Shown piece by piece: positions 13,408 to 20,409 of a stretch of 22,642 nt of DNA; positions within the stretch are counted from its first letter, which is position 1; each line of letters opens with the position of its first letter. Under the pieces are notes generated by a model. It searched no databases and had not been told where the DNA came from. It saw only the letters and a program-made list of their open reading frames with translations. This DNA is from a virus. The stretch spans positions 1-22,642 of IMG/VR virus record IMGVR_UViG_3300046787_000457; one strand, 5' to 3'. A program made the translations under genes and the position numbers.

Positions 13408-15138
13408 TTAATTGTTTTCGTTTAACCAATCGTCCAAATCGTACATAGTATGACTTTCATTATCATAGTAATATTTACCAGCAACACCCGTCTTACCTGT
13501 CCAACGAATTTTGGTAGCCTTCATTGTTGTTGTGTTTCTTTCAATCGGGTCTTCTGATTCTTTGTTACGGGAAAACATCAAATTGCAAGCTGCACTCTTA
13601 TAAGCACTAGAAGCACCTTGAATATCTTCTTCATGTAAATCAGCACCAGCACTACCTGATTTTTGACCACTTGGTGTCTTTCGAGTATGCATTACATTGT
13701 AGAAGGTGCAATTATGGGATTTAACCATACCTTTTTGCCAGCCATAAAAAGACTCTTGCTCTTCGTTTGGTAGTGTTCCGATAACGTCATGAGTTGGATC
13801 AAGAACAATTACTTTACAACCGCAGCTAATTACAAGATTCTCAATAGCATCTTTTACATTGTCAACACCACCATCACGATCATCAATCAGATAAAAACGA
13901 TGCTCACCTGTATCTGTCCAGAAGAGTTCTTTTTCTTTTTCCTTTGTTTTATCTGAGGCTAGAATATCCAAAGCTTCTTGGTTGCTTTTCAGTTCAAGCT
14001 TAACACCGATATGTCGAGACAGTAACTTATTACCGTACTGTCCAGTGGTACTTTCCAGAGTAACAATACCGACTTTATGCGGTGAATTAAACAGCATGTA
14101 ATAAACAATTTCATCTACGATTGTACTTTTACCAGTACCGCTTGCACTTGCTAAGTTAACAATGCGTCCAAGTGGAATACCACCTGCCATCATATCTTGA
14201 AGCTTATGCATAAAGGGTGGTAAAGGAATCTTAGGTGTCATAAACTCTTCTCGCATAGAATCAGAGATTTCACCACTACCTACAATACCTACAGGCACAT
14301 ATGATTTAGCATTGTAGAAGTCACTCACAAACGCACGAGCCTCATCCTTCTCAAGGTACTCATTAGGGTCTTTAAAGCGCATATTCATGATCTTGACCTT
14401 ACCCTTAGGGAGCACTGTCAAAAGCTTCTCTGTGGCCTCTTTACCTGCCTTGTCGTTGTCGTAGCAAACAATGATCTGATCAAATGTATCAAAGAACTTG
14501 TACTGAGCAGCAATTTGCTTGTGCGATTGAGCACCTGTAGTTGGGGATACAACTGCAGTCTCAAAATCACTACCTTTGCTTTTATTATATTCAGACAGCA
14601 TTTGATAAGCAGACAAGGCATCAAGCTCACCTTCAGTGATTAGAATATACTTACCACCACGATTGAACTTAAACTGCATGAATAACTCGCAGTCAGCACC
14701 TGTTCTACCTTTGGAGTAAAAGTTCTTTGGTACTTCACGGATTTTATATCCTACAATTTGACCTTCTTGTGTAGTTGGGTAGTATTGCTCTTCTACTTCG
14801 CCATCTTTATCATAAGCATAGCGAACACCAAAAGGTTTAGTAGTTTCATCCTTGAGTCCACGAAAACCTTTACCAGCAACACCAGTTACAAATTTAATCT
14901 CTGTATTTTCATCCGGTGTCATAGCAGGTTTACCACTTGGTTTAACTTCCATATTCTTTTCTTCCTTTGCTGTTGATGTTCTAACTTTAGATGACTTCTT
15001 GGAATTTTGTTCCTTGAATTCTTCGGATGGTTTTACAGCTTGGCATGACCAGCAATAGGATGAACCATCTTCGTACAATGCTTTAGCATCTGAACTTCCG
15101 CATTTTTCACAACTTGTATGCTTAATAAAGTTTGCCAC
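13408..15138 (-). CDS. DNA primase-helicase (T7 gp4-like)
   Basis: 576 residues. A C4 zinc-binding domain (C10, C13, C29, C32) recognises the priming site. A TOPRIM primase core has ITEGELDAL (E169/E171) and CYDNDKAG (D227/D229). A linker leads to a RecA-like helicase (from ~300) with Walker A SASGTGKST (K337), Walker B VIVLDPTHD (D447) and a later GASSAYKSA loop. The enzyme unwinds the fork and lays primers as a hexamer. The start is GTG, with AAAGG eight bases upstream; it overlaps by 17 bases the end of the HNH endonuclease gene, which supplies its SD. Length and order match T7 gp4 (566 aa). Confidence 0.93.
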   Translation of the reverse strand: MANFIKHTSCEKCGSSDAKALYEDGSSYCWSCQAVKPSEEFKEQNSKKSSKVRTSTAKEEKNMEVKPSGKPAMTPDENTEIKFVTGVAGKGFRGLKDETTKPFGVRYAYDKDGEVEEQYYPTTQEGQIVGYKIREVPKNFYSKGRTGADCELFMQFKFNRGGKYILITEGELDALSAYQMLSEYNKSKGSDFETAVVSPTTGAQSHKQIAAQYKFFDTFDQIIVCYDNDKAGKEATEKLLTVLPKGKVKIMNMRFKDPNEYLEKDEARAFVSDFYNAKSYVPVGIVGSGEISDSMREEFMTPKIPLPPFMHKLQDMMAGGIPLGRIVNLASASGTGKSTIVDEIVYYMLFNSPHKVGIVTLESTTGQYGNKLLSRHIGVKLELKSNQEALDILASDKTKEKEKELFWTDTGEHRFYLIDDRDGGVDNVKDAIENLVISCGCKVIVLDPTHDVIGTLPNEEQESFYGWQKGMVKSHNCTFYNVMHTRKTPSGQKSGSAGADLHEEDIQGASSAYKSAACNLMFSRNKESEDPIERNTTTMKATKIRWTGKTGVAGKYYYDNESHTMYDLDDWLNENN

Positions 15139-15676
15139 CGTGTCTACCTTTCTTTGATTTCAGACCCATTGTTTTTATAAAAGCACCTATAGATTCCGAT
15201 GTTTTACCGAATGCTCTACCTATCTTAGCATTACTCCAACCATTTTCTCGCAATATTAGAACAGCTTCTCTACAAGTATTGTAATCATAATTCAGTGAAC
15301 GTAGATTATTTTCAAGAGCATGAATAGCATTTTCTTTTCTTGTACACCATTCTAAGTTATCTAATTCATTATTAGATTTAACACAATCTTTATGGTTAAC
15401 AACTAACTCTTCACAGCCTTTTTGATATCTAAAATTGATCATCAATAATCTATGAACCCTGTGAATTTCTTGCGTATCAACTCCATATAACATTACATAC
15501 TTATAACCATTGGAGTCAGTTCGGTGTTTTAAAAACTTCTCTTTTAAAGTTCTAAAACCGTTTGAACATCTTACAACTCTAGGTGGACAGTAAATTTGTC
15601 CATTTTCATATAAAACATAAAGTCCTCCTAGCAATGAAACTGATTGTAAATTTTTTAAATTATCATCTAATGCCAT
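15122..15676 (-). CDS. HNH homing endonuclease
   Basis: 184 residues. The N-terminal part (GGLYVLYENGQIY...) resembles NUMOD4-like modules. The HNH core is VHRLLMINFRYQKG then VVNHKDCVKSNNELDNLEWC, with N94-H95-K96-D97 and the closing N-x-x-x-N-L-E-W. A C-terminal helix-turn-helix (EAVLILRENGWSNAKIGRAFGKTSESIGAFIK in shape) should bind DNA. It cuts alleles that lack it and is copied into them. SD AAGGAG four bases before ATG. It lies between RNA ligase and primase-helicase, and its last 17 bases hold the primase GTG start. It looks AT-richer than its neighbours. Confidence 0.88.
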   Translation of the reverse strand: MALDDNLKNLQSVSLLGGLYVLYENGQIYCPPRVVRCSNGFRTLKEKFLKHRTDSNGYKYVMLYGVDTQEIHRVHRLLMINFRYQKGCEELVVNHKDCVKSNNELDNLEWCTRKENAIHALENNLRSLNYDYNTCREAVLILRENGWSNAKIGRAFGKTSESIGAFIKTMGLKSKKGRHGGKLY

Positions 15677-15684
15677 TTCACTCC

Positions 15685-16707
15685 TTATTCATTTTTGAGC
15701 AACCACGAGTTGCTGATGCTTTTCCATGAGCGATCATGCACTGTATTACTTTTCCATACTAATCCTTCTCGATTACTACCGTTTAGAATAGATTTACCTT
15801 CAGCTTGTGCAAGAACACTTTGAATAGTTTCTCCAACCAGCGTAGCAACTTCACCAATGATAGGTACATGTTTTAACCCAAGTTTCTCGCATGCTGCCTT
15901 AAGCTGCACTGGCAAAATGTATTGCCCTGTAGCTGTATTGTACATGTCGTACACGTAGAAGTCAAGCTGTGTTTTGTACTGATTACCTTGGATACCTTCA
16001 CCGATCATCTCACCTTGAATCGCCATACCAAGCATAAAGTTCCTACGCATGATATCTTCAATTTGAAACTTACGTGCTACTTTCCAGAATGAATTTGCTT
16101 CGTCTTCTTTAAGATCAAGATTACGTGAGCATACGTGAAATTCTCCTTCAGCATCTAGATAGAAAGTGCAAGATGAACCATCAAGCTTTTCAGTAATAGA
16201 CCAAGTATCAAGCTGGTACTCTGCAAAAGATCGAGTCAAGTTTTGGATACGCTCTTGATCAGTCTTTGGTACTAGCGCAGGAAAATTACCTCGTGCCATA
16301 CCAGCGAGTTGAGCGTTCATTGGGCGTTCCCATTTTTTAATACCCAAGACTTCTGTTACATCGTCACCAAGAATATCTACATCCGTAGTAGGTGGTAGTT
16401 CAAATACTACAGATAATGGTAGTAATAAACCTTGTGAGATTTGACCACGTAGTTTTACTGTACGTAGTCGTTCACCTTTTACACCTTCAAATTCACGAGG
16501 TTCTTTACCTTTGGATAGGAACGGTGCAAGTTCTGTTGGCACAAAACTATCCACCTCCAGAAACACCACTAAATCACCCACAGAGTATTTATCCACTGTA
16601 TCTACTACGAACCAACCATCGACACCATACGCACAGATTTTATCTGCTTCTGGAATGGCTCTTACTTCTGAGATTTTCCTGATGGTAGCTAATTTACGTT
16701 CTGTCAT
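15685..16707 (-). CDS. RNA ligase, DRB0094 (Rnl5) type
   Basis: 340 residues. An N-terminal OB-like domain (~1-120: VDGWFVVDTVDKYSVGDLVVF) precedes a nucleotidyltransferase domain. Motif I TEKLDGSS has the AMP-accepting lysine K174; motif IIIa-like QGEMIGEGIQG (~231-241), motif IV REGLVWK (~313-319) and motif V SWKSISNSWLLK follow. The order with an N-terminal OB matches Deinococcus DraRnl. It seals RNA nicks, which for a tRNA-bearing phage may repair anticodon-nuclease damage, but no polynucleotide kinase is in the window. ATG 16707 follows AAGGAG by six bases; the upstream ATG at 16743 has no SD. It overlaps the upstream HNH gene by 14 bases. Confidence 0.88.
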   Translation of the reverse strand: MTERKLATIRKISEVRAIPEADKICAYGVDGWFVVDTVDKYSVGDLVVFLEVDSFVPTELAPFLSKGKEPREFEGVKGERLRTVKLRGQISQGLLLPLSVVFELPPTTDVDILGDDVTEVLGIKKWERPMNAQLAGMARGNFPALVPKTDQERIQNLTRSFAEYQLDTWSITEKLDGSSCTFYLDAEGEFHVCSRNLDLKEDEANSFWKVARKFQIEDIMRRNFMLGMAIQGEMIGEGIQGNQYKTQLDFYVYDMYNTATGQYILPVQLKAACEKLGLKHVPIIGEVATLVGETIQSVLAQAEGKSILNGSNREGLVWKSNTVHDRSWKSISNSWLLKNE

Positions 16708-17167
16708 TTGTTTCTCCTTTTCTTTGCCAACGACCATTTTCATTACGTATTAAGTCTTTCATTATGTACGCTCTATGTACAGGATCAAGCATTCTTTTTC
16801 TATTTGCTTCGTTCATTTTCTGACGATGCTCTGGTGTGATAATTCCCTGCCTATTCTTATTAACCATGTCAATTGCGTTTTCTTGAACAGTTCCCCAAAA
16901 TAAGTGAGTTGGTTCAACACAATTGGGATTATCACATTTATGACAAGCTACATGTTTATCTGTAGGTCTTTTTATTCCTGATCTTTCCAACATGACTCTT
17001 GATACTCGTACCGGTTTTGAGTTCCTATCTCTAATCACTGGATACAAACCTCTACCTGCTTTTGCACCTTGCCACTCTAAACAACCTGTCTTTGTGGTGA
17101 TGCAATTTTTTAAAGCAGATTCTAGTCTTTCTTCAAAAGTAACATCTGAAAATTGATTTCTTTTCAT
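16694..17167 (-). CDS. HNH homing endonuclease
   Basis: 157 residues. The core HVACHKCDNPNCVEPTHLFW contains the HNH_3-type cluster H72, C75, H76, C78, C83, H88, followed by GTVQENAIDM. The N-terminal ~45 residues (CLEWQGAKAGRGLYPVI) are the usual strand pair of this group; the tail is basic (KMNEANRKRML). The start has AAGGAT about 6 bases upstream within the last ligase codons, and the ligase stop overlaps in ATGA. Its final codons contain the SD (AAAGGAG) and start of the RNA ligase gene. It is a free-standing mobile nuclease between DNA and RNA ligase genes. Confidence 0.9.
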   Translation of the reverse strand: MKRNQFSDVTFEERLESALKNCITTKTGCLEWQGAKAGRGLYPVIRDRNSKPVRVSRVMLERSGIKRPTDKHVACHKCDNPNCVEPTHLFWGTVQENAIDMVNKNRQGIITPEHRQKMNEANRKRMLDPVHRAYIMKDLIRNENGRWQRKGETNDRT

Positions 17168-18072
17168 AGATCATCCTTGTGTCTGATTGCAATGTAAATC
17201 GGAAAGCGAGGTACATTATATCCTGTTCCAACATCAAAGTACTTAACTTTTGCAAGTTGACCCATCAGTGATTCCCTGCGTTCCCACAGGTCTGCACGAA
17301 TAGCGTCAGTCATACCACTGCCACAACTGAATGTATCGCCTTTAGAGGTGCATAGAATCAACGATCCCATTGTATCCAAGGCTACCATACCTTCTTTAGC
17401 TGTAGATCGCTCTGTGCGTCCTAGCTCATTAGTCTTTGCTTCATTGGTGTTAGTGTACTTAGGCTCCCAACCAATGATTTGAAACTCATTATCTACAAAG
17501 CGTTTTACTTTTTGTAGTTCTGGTGTTTTAGTACCAGAGCGACCGCACTTATATTTAGCATCGGTGTCACGAATCATAACACCTTCTGCACCTTGAGCCA
17601 GCATTTCAGCTTCAAATTCATCAAGCTGTTCATCACATGATATTGAATAGTGCTGCAATACTTCTACTCGCAATGGTAGACGGTCATCACGATCTAGATT
17701 AACCAAACGTGCGTAACGCTCCAACCAAGTAGCTGTAGGATGCCAACGATCAAACACCCAAAATGTAAAATCTGGTTCACCCTCAATACGCATAACTCCA
17801 GAAGTACTTTGGTTGAATACATCAGGTGCATTCTTGTCACCAACGATCAGTTCACCATCTACACCATCTAGCATCTCCCAATGGTGCTTAACGTAAGCTT
17901 GAATAAACTTATTTGGAATTGGTTTAAGACTACGTGAGTAAGCTACACCACCAAATACAATGCAGCGAATACCGTCAAGTTTTTCTGACATATAACGGTT
18001 TGGTGGTTGTGTTTTAACCTTTGTTTGCTCAATTGCTAACTGTGGCTTAAAGCCTTCTGGAATTGTCATCAT
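17164..18072 (-). CDS. ATP-dependent DNA ligase
   Basis: 302 residues, a minimal two-domain ligase. Motif I SEKLDGIRC (K31 accepts AMP), motif III-like GVDGELIVG (~70-78), FTFWVFDRW, motif IV EGVMIRD (E163), and motif V QKVKRF (K188, K190) occur in order, then an OB-fold C-terminus (from ~200: GMVALDTMGSLILCT, then GSGMTDAIRADLWERR). It joins Okazaki fragments with ATP. Two adjacent ATGs (18072, 18069) follow AGGAG at 4 and 7 bases; the first overlaps the upstream 36-aa gene (ATGA), the second has ideal spacing. Similar in size to T7 ligase (359 aa) though shorter. Confidence 0.93.
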   Translation of the reverse strand: MMTIPEGFKPQLAIEQTKVKTQPPNRYMSEKLDGIRCIVFGGVAYSRSLKPIPNKFIQAYVKHHWEMLDGVDGELIVGDKNAPDVFNQSTSGVMRIEGEPDFTFWVFDRWHPTATWLERYARLVNLDRDDRLPLRVEVLQHYSISCDEQLDEFEAEMLAQGAEGVMIRDTDAKYKCGRSGTKTPELQKVKRFVDNEFQIIGWEPKYTNTNEAKTNELGRTERSTAKEGMVALDTMGSLILCTSKGDTFSCGSGMTDAIRADLWERRESLMGQLAKVKYFDVGTGYNVPRFPIYIAIRHKDDL

Positions 18073-18179
18073 CGTACTCCTACTTTAATTAATCGATATC
18101 GTTTGTTGCCGATCTTCAAGTATAAACCAGCATAGTAGAAAAATTTAGGTGATTGCCAAATTAATTTAGGTACGTTCAT
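18069..18179 (-). CDS. tiny basic protein (36 aa)
   Basis: A 36-codon frame, MNVPKLIWQSPKFFYYAGLY then LKIGNKRYRLIKVGVR, strongly basic (predicted charge about +8) and rich in aromatics. Its stop overlaps the ligase start in an ATGA junction, and its start overlaps the end of the 48-aa gene; a weak SD-like AGGTGG is 7 bases upstream. These junctions fit a real coupled gene. Function unknown; a nucleic-acid contact is possible from its charge. Confidence 0.55.
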   Translation of the reverse strand: MNVPKLIWQSPKFFYYAGLYLKIGNKRYRLIKVGVR

Positions 18180-18312
18180 GTTGCACCACCTGCAAAATCA
18201 TGTTAATACCTTGGATCACCATCTGTTGCTCCATTGGATTCAACTGATGCCATGTGCGTTTGTCACCGAACTTAGCTGCTACTGCAGTCCAAAACTTTTC
18301 TACATCTGACAT
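18166..18312 (-). CDS. small hypothetical protein (48 aa)
   Basis: 48 residues: MSDVEKFWTAVAAKFGDKRT then WHQLNPMEQQMVIQGINMIL and a QVVQ end. The helix-turn-helix-like LxPxEQxxhIxxINxhL ending is a pattern I associate with small phage early proteins, function unknown. AAGGAG lies five bases before ATG, inside the end of the upstream gene (13-base overlap). It fills what would otherwise be a non-coding gap before DNA ligase. Confidence 0.75.
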   Translation of the reverse strand: MSDVEKFWTAVAAKFGDKRTWHQLNPMEQQMVIQGINMILQVVQHERT

Positions 18313-18497
18313 ACATACTCCTTTAAGTTACCACAAATATTATACCATTCTTTTGAAGCTTCAACATCTTTCAACAACTCATCTAATCGTCTAGCTAAAG
18401 CCAAATCACGATCAGACTTAGGTTCATAGTATCCACCGTACAAAAGAATGGTGATGCTATTTAACTTTGAGATTGCTTCGTCAAAATTATCCTGCAT
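18300..18497 (-). CDS. hypothetical protein (65 aa)
   Basis: 65 residues, helical and acidic, with DLALARRLDELLKDVEASKEW as its clearest helix and two cysteines near the C-terminus (NICGNLKEYVC). No family assigned. AGGAG six bases before ATG; overlaps the 142-aa gene's end by 11 bases. Part of the early leftward small-gene block. Confidence 0.8.
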   Translation of the reverse strand: MQDNFDEAISKLNSITILLYGGYYEPKSDRDLALARRLDELLKDVEASKEWYNICGNLKEYVCQM

Positions 18498-18915
18498 TGT
18501 TTTCTCCTAAAGATAAAGTACTAGTTCGGTACAATAGTTCTTTCTTGAATAGCATCTCAACGTAAGTACCTTTGATCTGCGGCTGAGTCTCAAGTATAGC
18601 ATGAATATGATCGGTTGTCATATCGCACAAAGGAATATAAATTCCATGTGGATGCTCATAGTTTTTACCATAGCTTTTCCATACGAAAGCTTCACGTACT
18701 ACATCAAATGGATCACTTAGGTAAACATCTATAAATTCAGGAGGTGTTGTATTAATGCTACGGCGCAAGTAATCGTTACCACCATCTACAATGTAAGTTT
18801 CACCTGTGAATCTATCCAGATGTTCTACATAGTCATGTCGGTGATAGCTACGCAAGTAAGTACCATCTGGTGTAATAATTGCGTTTCGGATGATTATTTT
18901 GCTTTTATCAATCAT
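18487..18915 (-). CDS. conserved phage protein of unknown function (142 aa)
   Basis: 142 residues. The sequence IIIRNAIITPDGTYLRSYHRHDYVEHLD, then YIVDGGNDYLRRS, DPFDVVREAFVWKSYGK and TTDHIHAILETQPQIKGTYVEMLFKKELLYR in outline is widely seen in tailed phages. Conserved HRHDY, VDGGxDYLRR and (D/E)xxxTDHIxxIL blocks are visible. No catalytic family is known to me. AAAGGA about 6 bases before ATG. It lies in the early block and is probably co-expressed with neighbours. Confidence 0.85.
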   Translation of the reverse strand: MIDKSKIIIRNAIITPDGTYLRSYHRHDYVEHLDRFTGETYIVDGGNDYLRRSINTTPPEFIDVYLSDPFDVVREAFVWKSYGKNYEHPHGIYIPLCDMTTDHIHAILETQPQIKGTYVEMLFKKELLYRTSTLSLGENNAG

Positions 18916-18925
18916 GATTATCCTT

Positions 18926-19285
18926 TCAAGTTAAAGCTGCAGTCAGTACTACACGAGCATCTTCAATGAGTACATCACTGTAGAACTTCCATTGATCACC
19001 TTCATCAATTTCACAGATTTGTGCTTTGCACTTACCCAAAGCTTTAGCACCAGCAACAATCTGTTCTTGTGTAGGTTGACTACCTGTATAAAGCTCTCGT
19101 TTGATCTGCTCTGCGAGGTTTTGCTGATACTCTTCAGTTTGACACAAAGGAAACCTGCAGCTATTTTCTCGTAGCTTTTGCGATTCAGCTTCCAACCTGT
19201 CATTACGAGCACGCAACAGACGGTTTTCTTGCTCTAGCTCATCAATGTAATTCTGCATACGTTCTTCTGCAACTGTATAACTCAT
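18926..19285 (-). CDS. coiled-coil phage protein (119 aa)
   Basis: 119 residues. An N-terminal heptad coiled coil (residues ~5-42, MQNYIDELEQENRLLRARNDRLEAE in pattern) is joined through a Cys-containing linker (CRFPLC) to a C-terminal helical unit IVAGAKALGK...FYSDVLIEDARVVLTAAL. The latter, with D-A-R-x-V-L-x-A-A, recurs at the ends of many small phage proteins of unknown role. GGAG five bases before ATG, provided by the end of the 58-aa gene (ATGA junction). Confidence 0.8.
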   Translation of the reverse strand: MSYTVAEERMQNYIDELEQENRLLRARNDRLEAESQKLRENSCRFPLCQTEEYQQNLAEQIKRELYTGSQPTQEQIVAGAKALGKCKAQICEIDEGDQWKFYSDVLIEDARVVLTAALT

Positions 19286-19458
19286 AGTTTCTCCATCTTA
19301 ATATTCTTCAATGTAGGACTCTTACGCATTTGCATCAGATGCCAGCTTGCACTCTTATCATCACAAGCGTAAGTACGAGTTGAGATTGTACCATCATTTT
19401 TGACTTCTTGCCAAGATAGACGAACATTTTTAACATCTGTTTTCTTAAATGTCTTCAT
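19282..19458 (-). CDS. small hypothetical protein (58 aa)
   Basis: 58 residues: MKTFKKTDVKNVRLSWQEVK, then NDGTISTRTYACDDKSASWH and a lysine-rich end (RKSPTLKNIKMEKL). Overlaps both neighbours (14 bases with the upstream gene, ATGA with the next), as real genes here do. SD GGAG is a little far (10 bases). Function unknown. Its last codons carry the ribosome site of the coiled-coil gene. Confidence 0.72.
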   Translation of the reverse strand: MKTFKKTDVKNVRLSWQEVKNDGTISTRTYACDDKSASWHLMQMRKSPTLKNIKMEKL

Positions 19459-19825
19459 AGTGTCTGTTCTCCGGTGTAGCTGCAGTGAATCGATTGTGAA
19501 TCATGTCCCAAGCTTCGTAGTTAACTTGCATTGTAGCAGATAAATCACGAAAAGCTAAGTTTTTAATCTTTACTACATCATAACATTGACCACCTGTAGT
19601 GAATTCCCAAGCTGCAGTATTTTTCGCACGTTGTAAAGCTTGTTCATGCGTATACTCAGGCACTCTCTTCATTTTAAGCAAAGAGAACTCTGTTTGTTTT
19701 CTATAGTACATATAGAAATTCTTTACAGTTTGATCTTTAGCTTTGTTCAAAGACTCTAAATATTCATCACAAAGATTGAAGACTACCACTGCTGGAACGT
19801 CTGTTGTTACTTCTGGTGTGCTCAT
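19445..19825 (-). CDS. hypothetical protein (126 aa)
   Basis: 126 residues, soluble, with a helical middle (NLCDEYLESLNKAKDQTVKNFYMYYRKQTE in outline), and a C-terminal aromatic and acidic region (NYEAWDMIHNRF, ENRHYEDI). No family recognised. The ATG overlaps the stop of the 103-aa gene (ATGA), so it is the second gene of the leftward early operon. Confidence 0.8.
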   Translation of the reverse strand: MSTPEVTTDVPAVVVFNLCDEYLESLNKAKDQTVKNFYMYYRKQTEFSLLKMKRVPEYTHEQALQRAKNTAAWEFTTGGQCYDVVKIKNLAFRDLSATMQVNYEAWDMIHNRFTAATPENRHYEDI

Positions 19826-20133
19826 GATCCCATTTGCTCCTGTGCTACTGGTTTGTAAATTGTGTTGCGAGTGATGATTGTACCATTATCTAGCACTTTT
19901 TGGACAGTAGATGTTCTCACATCGTAACAGTTACCTAAAGCTGGATGACCTATGACATACTGTAGATGTGCAACAGGCCACTTCGGGTTACCATGCCAAT
20001 CAGAAAACTGCGGTAACCCTAGATAGTACACCACTGGTTTCTCTTGCTGTACCTCAAGCTTAACCTTTGGGATACAACCATTTTCCATACAATGCTTTAC
20101 TGTCTCGCACTCACTACAGATAACTCTATTCAT
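19822..20133 (-). CDS. hypothetical protein, possible zinc-binding (103 aa), first leftward gene
   Basis: 103 residues. The N-terminus VICSECETVKHCMENGCIP has C6, C9, C15 and C20 in a zinc-ribbon or CxxC-type spacing, then a strand-rich part (PVVYYLGLPQFSDWHGNP, VIGHPALGNCYDVRTSTV, IITRNTIYKPV). The second part looks like a small beta-barrel of the sort often annotated as hypothetical phage protein; function unknown. AAAGGAG about 6 bases before ATG; transcription begins about 148 bases upstream. Confidence 0.8.
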   Translation of the reverse strand: MNRVICSECETVKHCMENGCIPKVKLEVQQEKPVVYYLGLPQFSDWHGNPKWPVAHLQYVIGHPALGNCYDVRTSTVQKVLDNGTIITRNTIYKPVAQEQMGS

Positions 20134-20164
20134 AATTTACTCCTTTGATTGATTAAAAAATTAA

Positions 20165-20202
20165 CAATAAGAACCTAAGATAAACTTCAATAAGAACTTA
20201 AG
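20165..20202. repeat. 15-bp direct repeat pair, period 23
   Basis: CAATAAGAACCTAAG (20165-20179) and CAATAAGAACTTAAG (20188-20202), 14 of 15 identical, in the leader of the leftward transcript. Could be regulator or initiator binding sites. Confidence 0.65.
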
Positions 20203-20212
20203 TTATACTTAA
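20198..20212. repeat. palindrome with 6-bp arms
   Basis: TTAAGT, TAT, ACTTAA. Overlaps the second direct repeat and a TATAAC -10-like box on the minus strand that lacks a matching -35. Confidence 0.5.
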
Positions 20213-20287
20213 ATTGAAACTGAGTTTTTGAAACTTGAGCTTGTCAACTCTCGCTTGTCCCTCTGCTGCCCCTGACCCCTGAACCGA

Positions 20288-20316
20288 ATTCTACCAACAT
20301 CTTCAAGTCTTGTCAA
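20288..20316 (-). promoter_or_regulatory. main leftward sigma-70 promoter
   Basis: Minus strand perfect TTGACA (20311-20316), 17 bp, TAGAAT (20288-20293). Start near 20281, leaving a leader of about 148 bases that opens in the G-rich tract. A second TTGACA (20242-20247) downstream has no partner -10. Confidence 0.8.
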
Positions 20317-20349
20317 GCCTATCTACAAAAATAATTCTAAAAATATTTG

Positions 20350-20377
20350 TTGCGTTGTGCTAAAGCTGTGCTACAGT
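20350..20377 (+). promoter_or_regulatory. rightward sigma-70-like promoter
   Basis: TTGCGT (20350-20355), 16 bp, TACAGT (20372-20377) preceded by TG (extended -10). Start near 20384, about 26 bases before the first rightward ATG. TGTGCTA occurs twice here, 11 bp apart. Confidence 0.55.
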
Positions 20378-20409
20378 AGAGCTTCAATCAACCACCGAAA
20401 GGAAACATC

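Larger units (their letters stand above)
20134..20409. promoter_or_regulatory. divergent control region between leftward and rightward operons
   Basis: 276 bp without a gene. From left to right it holds the SD of the leftward operon, an AT-rich block with a 15-bp direct repeat and a palindrome (20165-20215), a C-rich tract on the plus strand (20259-20285), a leftward promoter (20288-20316), an AT-rich stretch, and a rightward promoter (20350-20377). The AT-rich repeats could be operators or an origin; nothing decides between them. Confidence 0.7.

Noticed and set aside
13408-15138. TTGACA within the primase-helicase gene as internal promoter
   Set aside because: 17 bp downstream reads GAGAAT, a poor -10, and no gene start follows.
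18339-18344. TATAAT on the minus strand near the small genes
   Set aside because: The -35 position reads ATGTTG; the site is in coding sequence.
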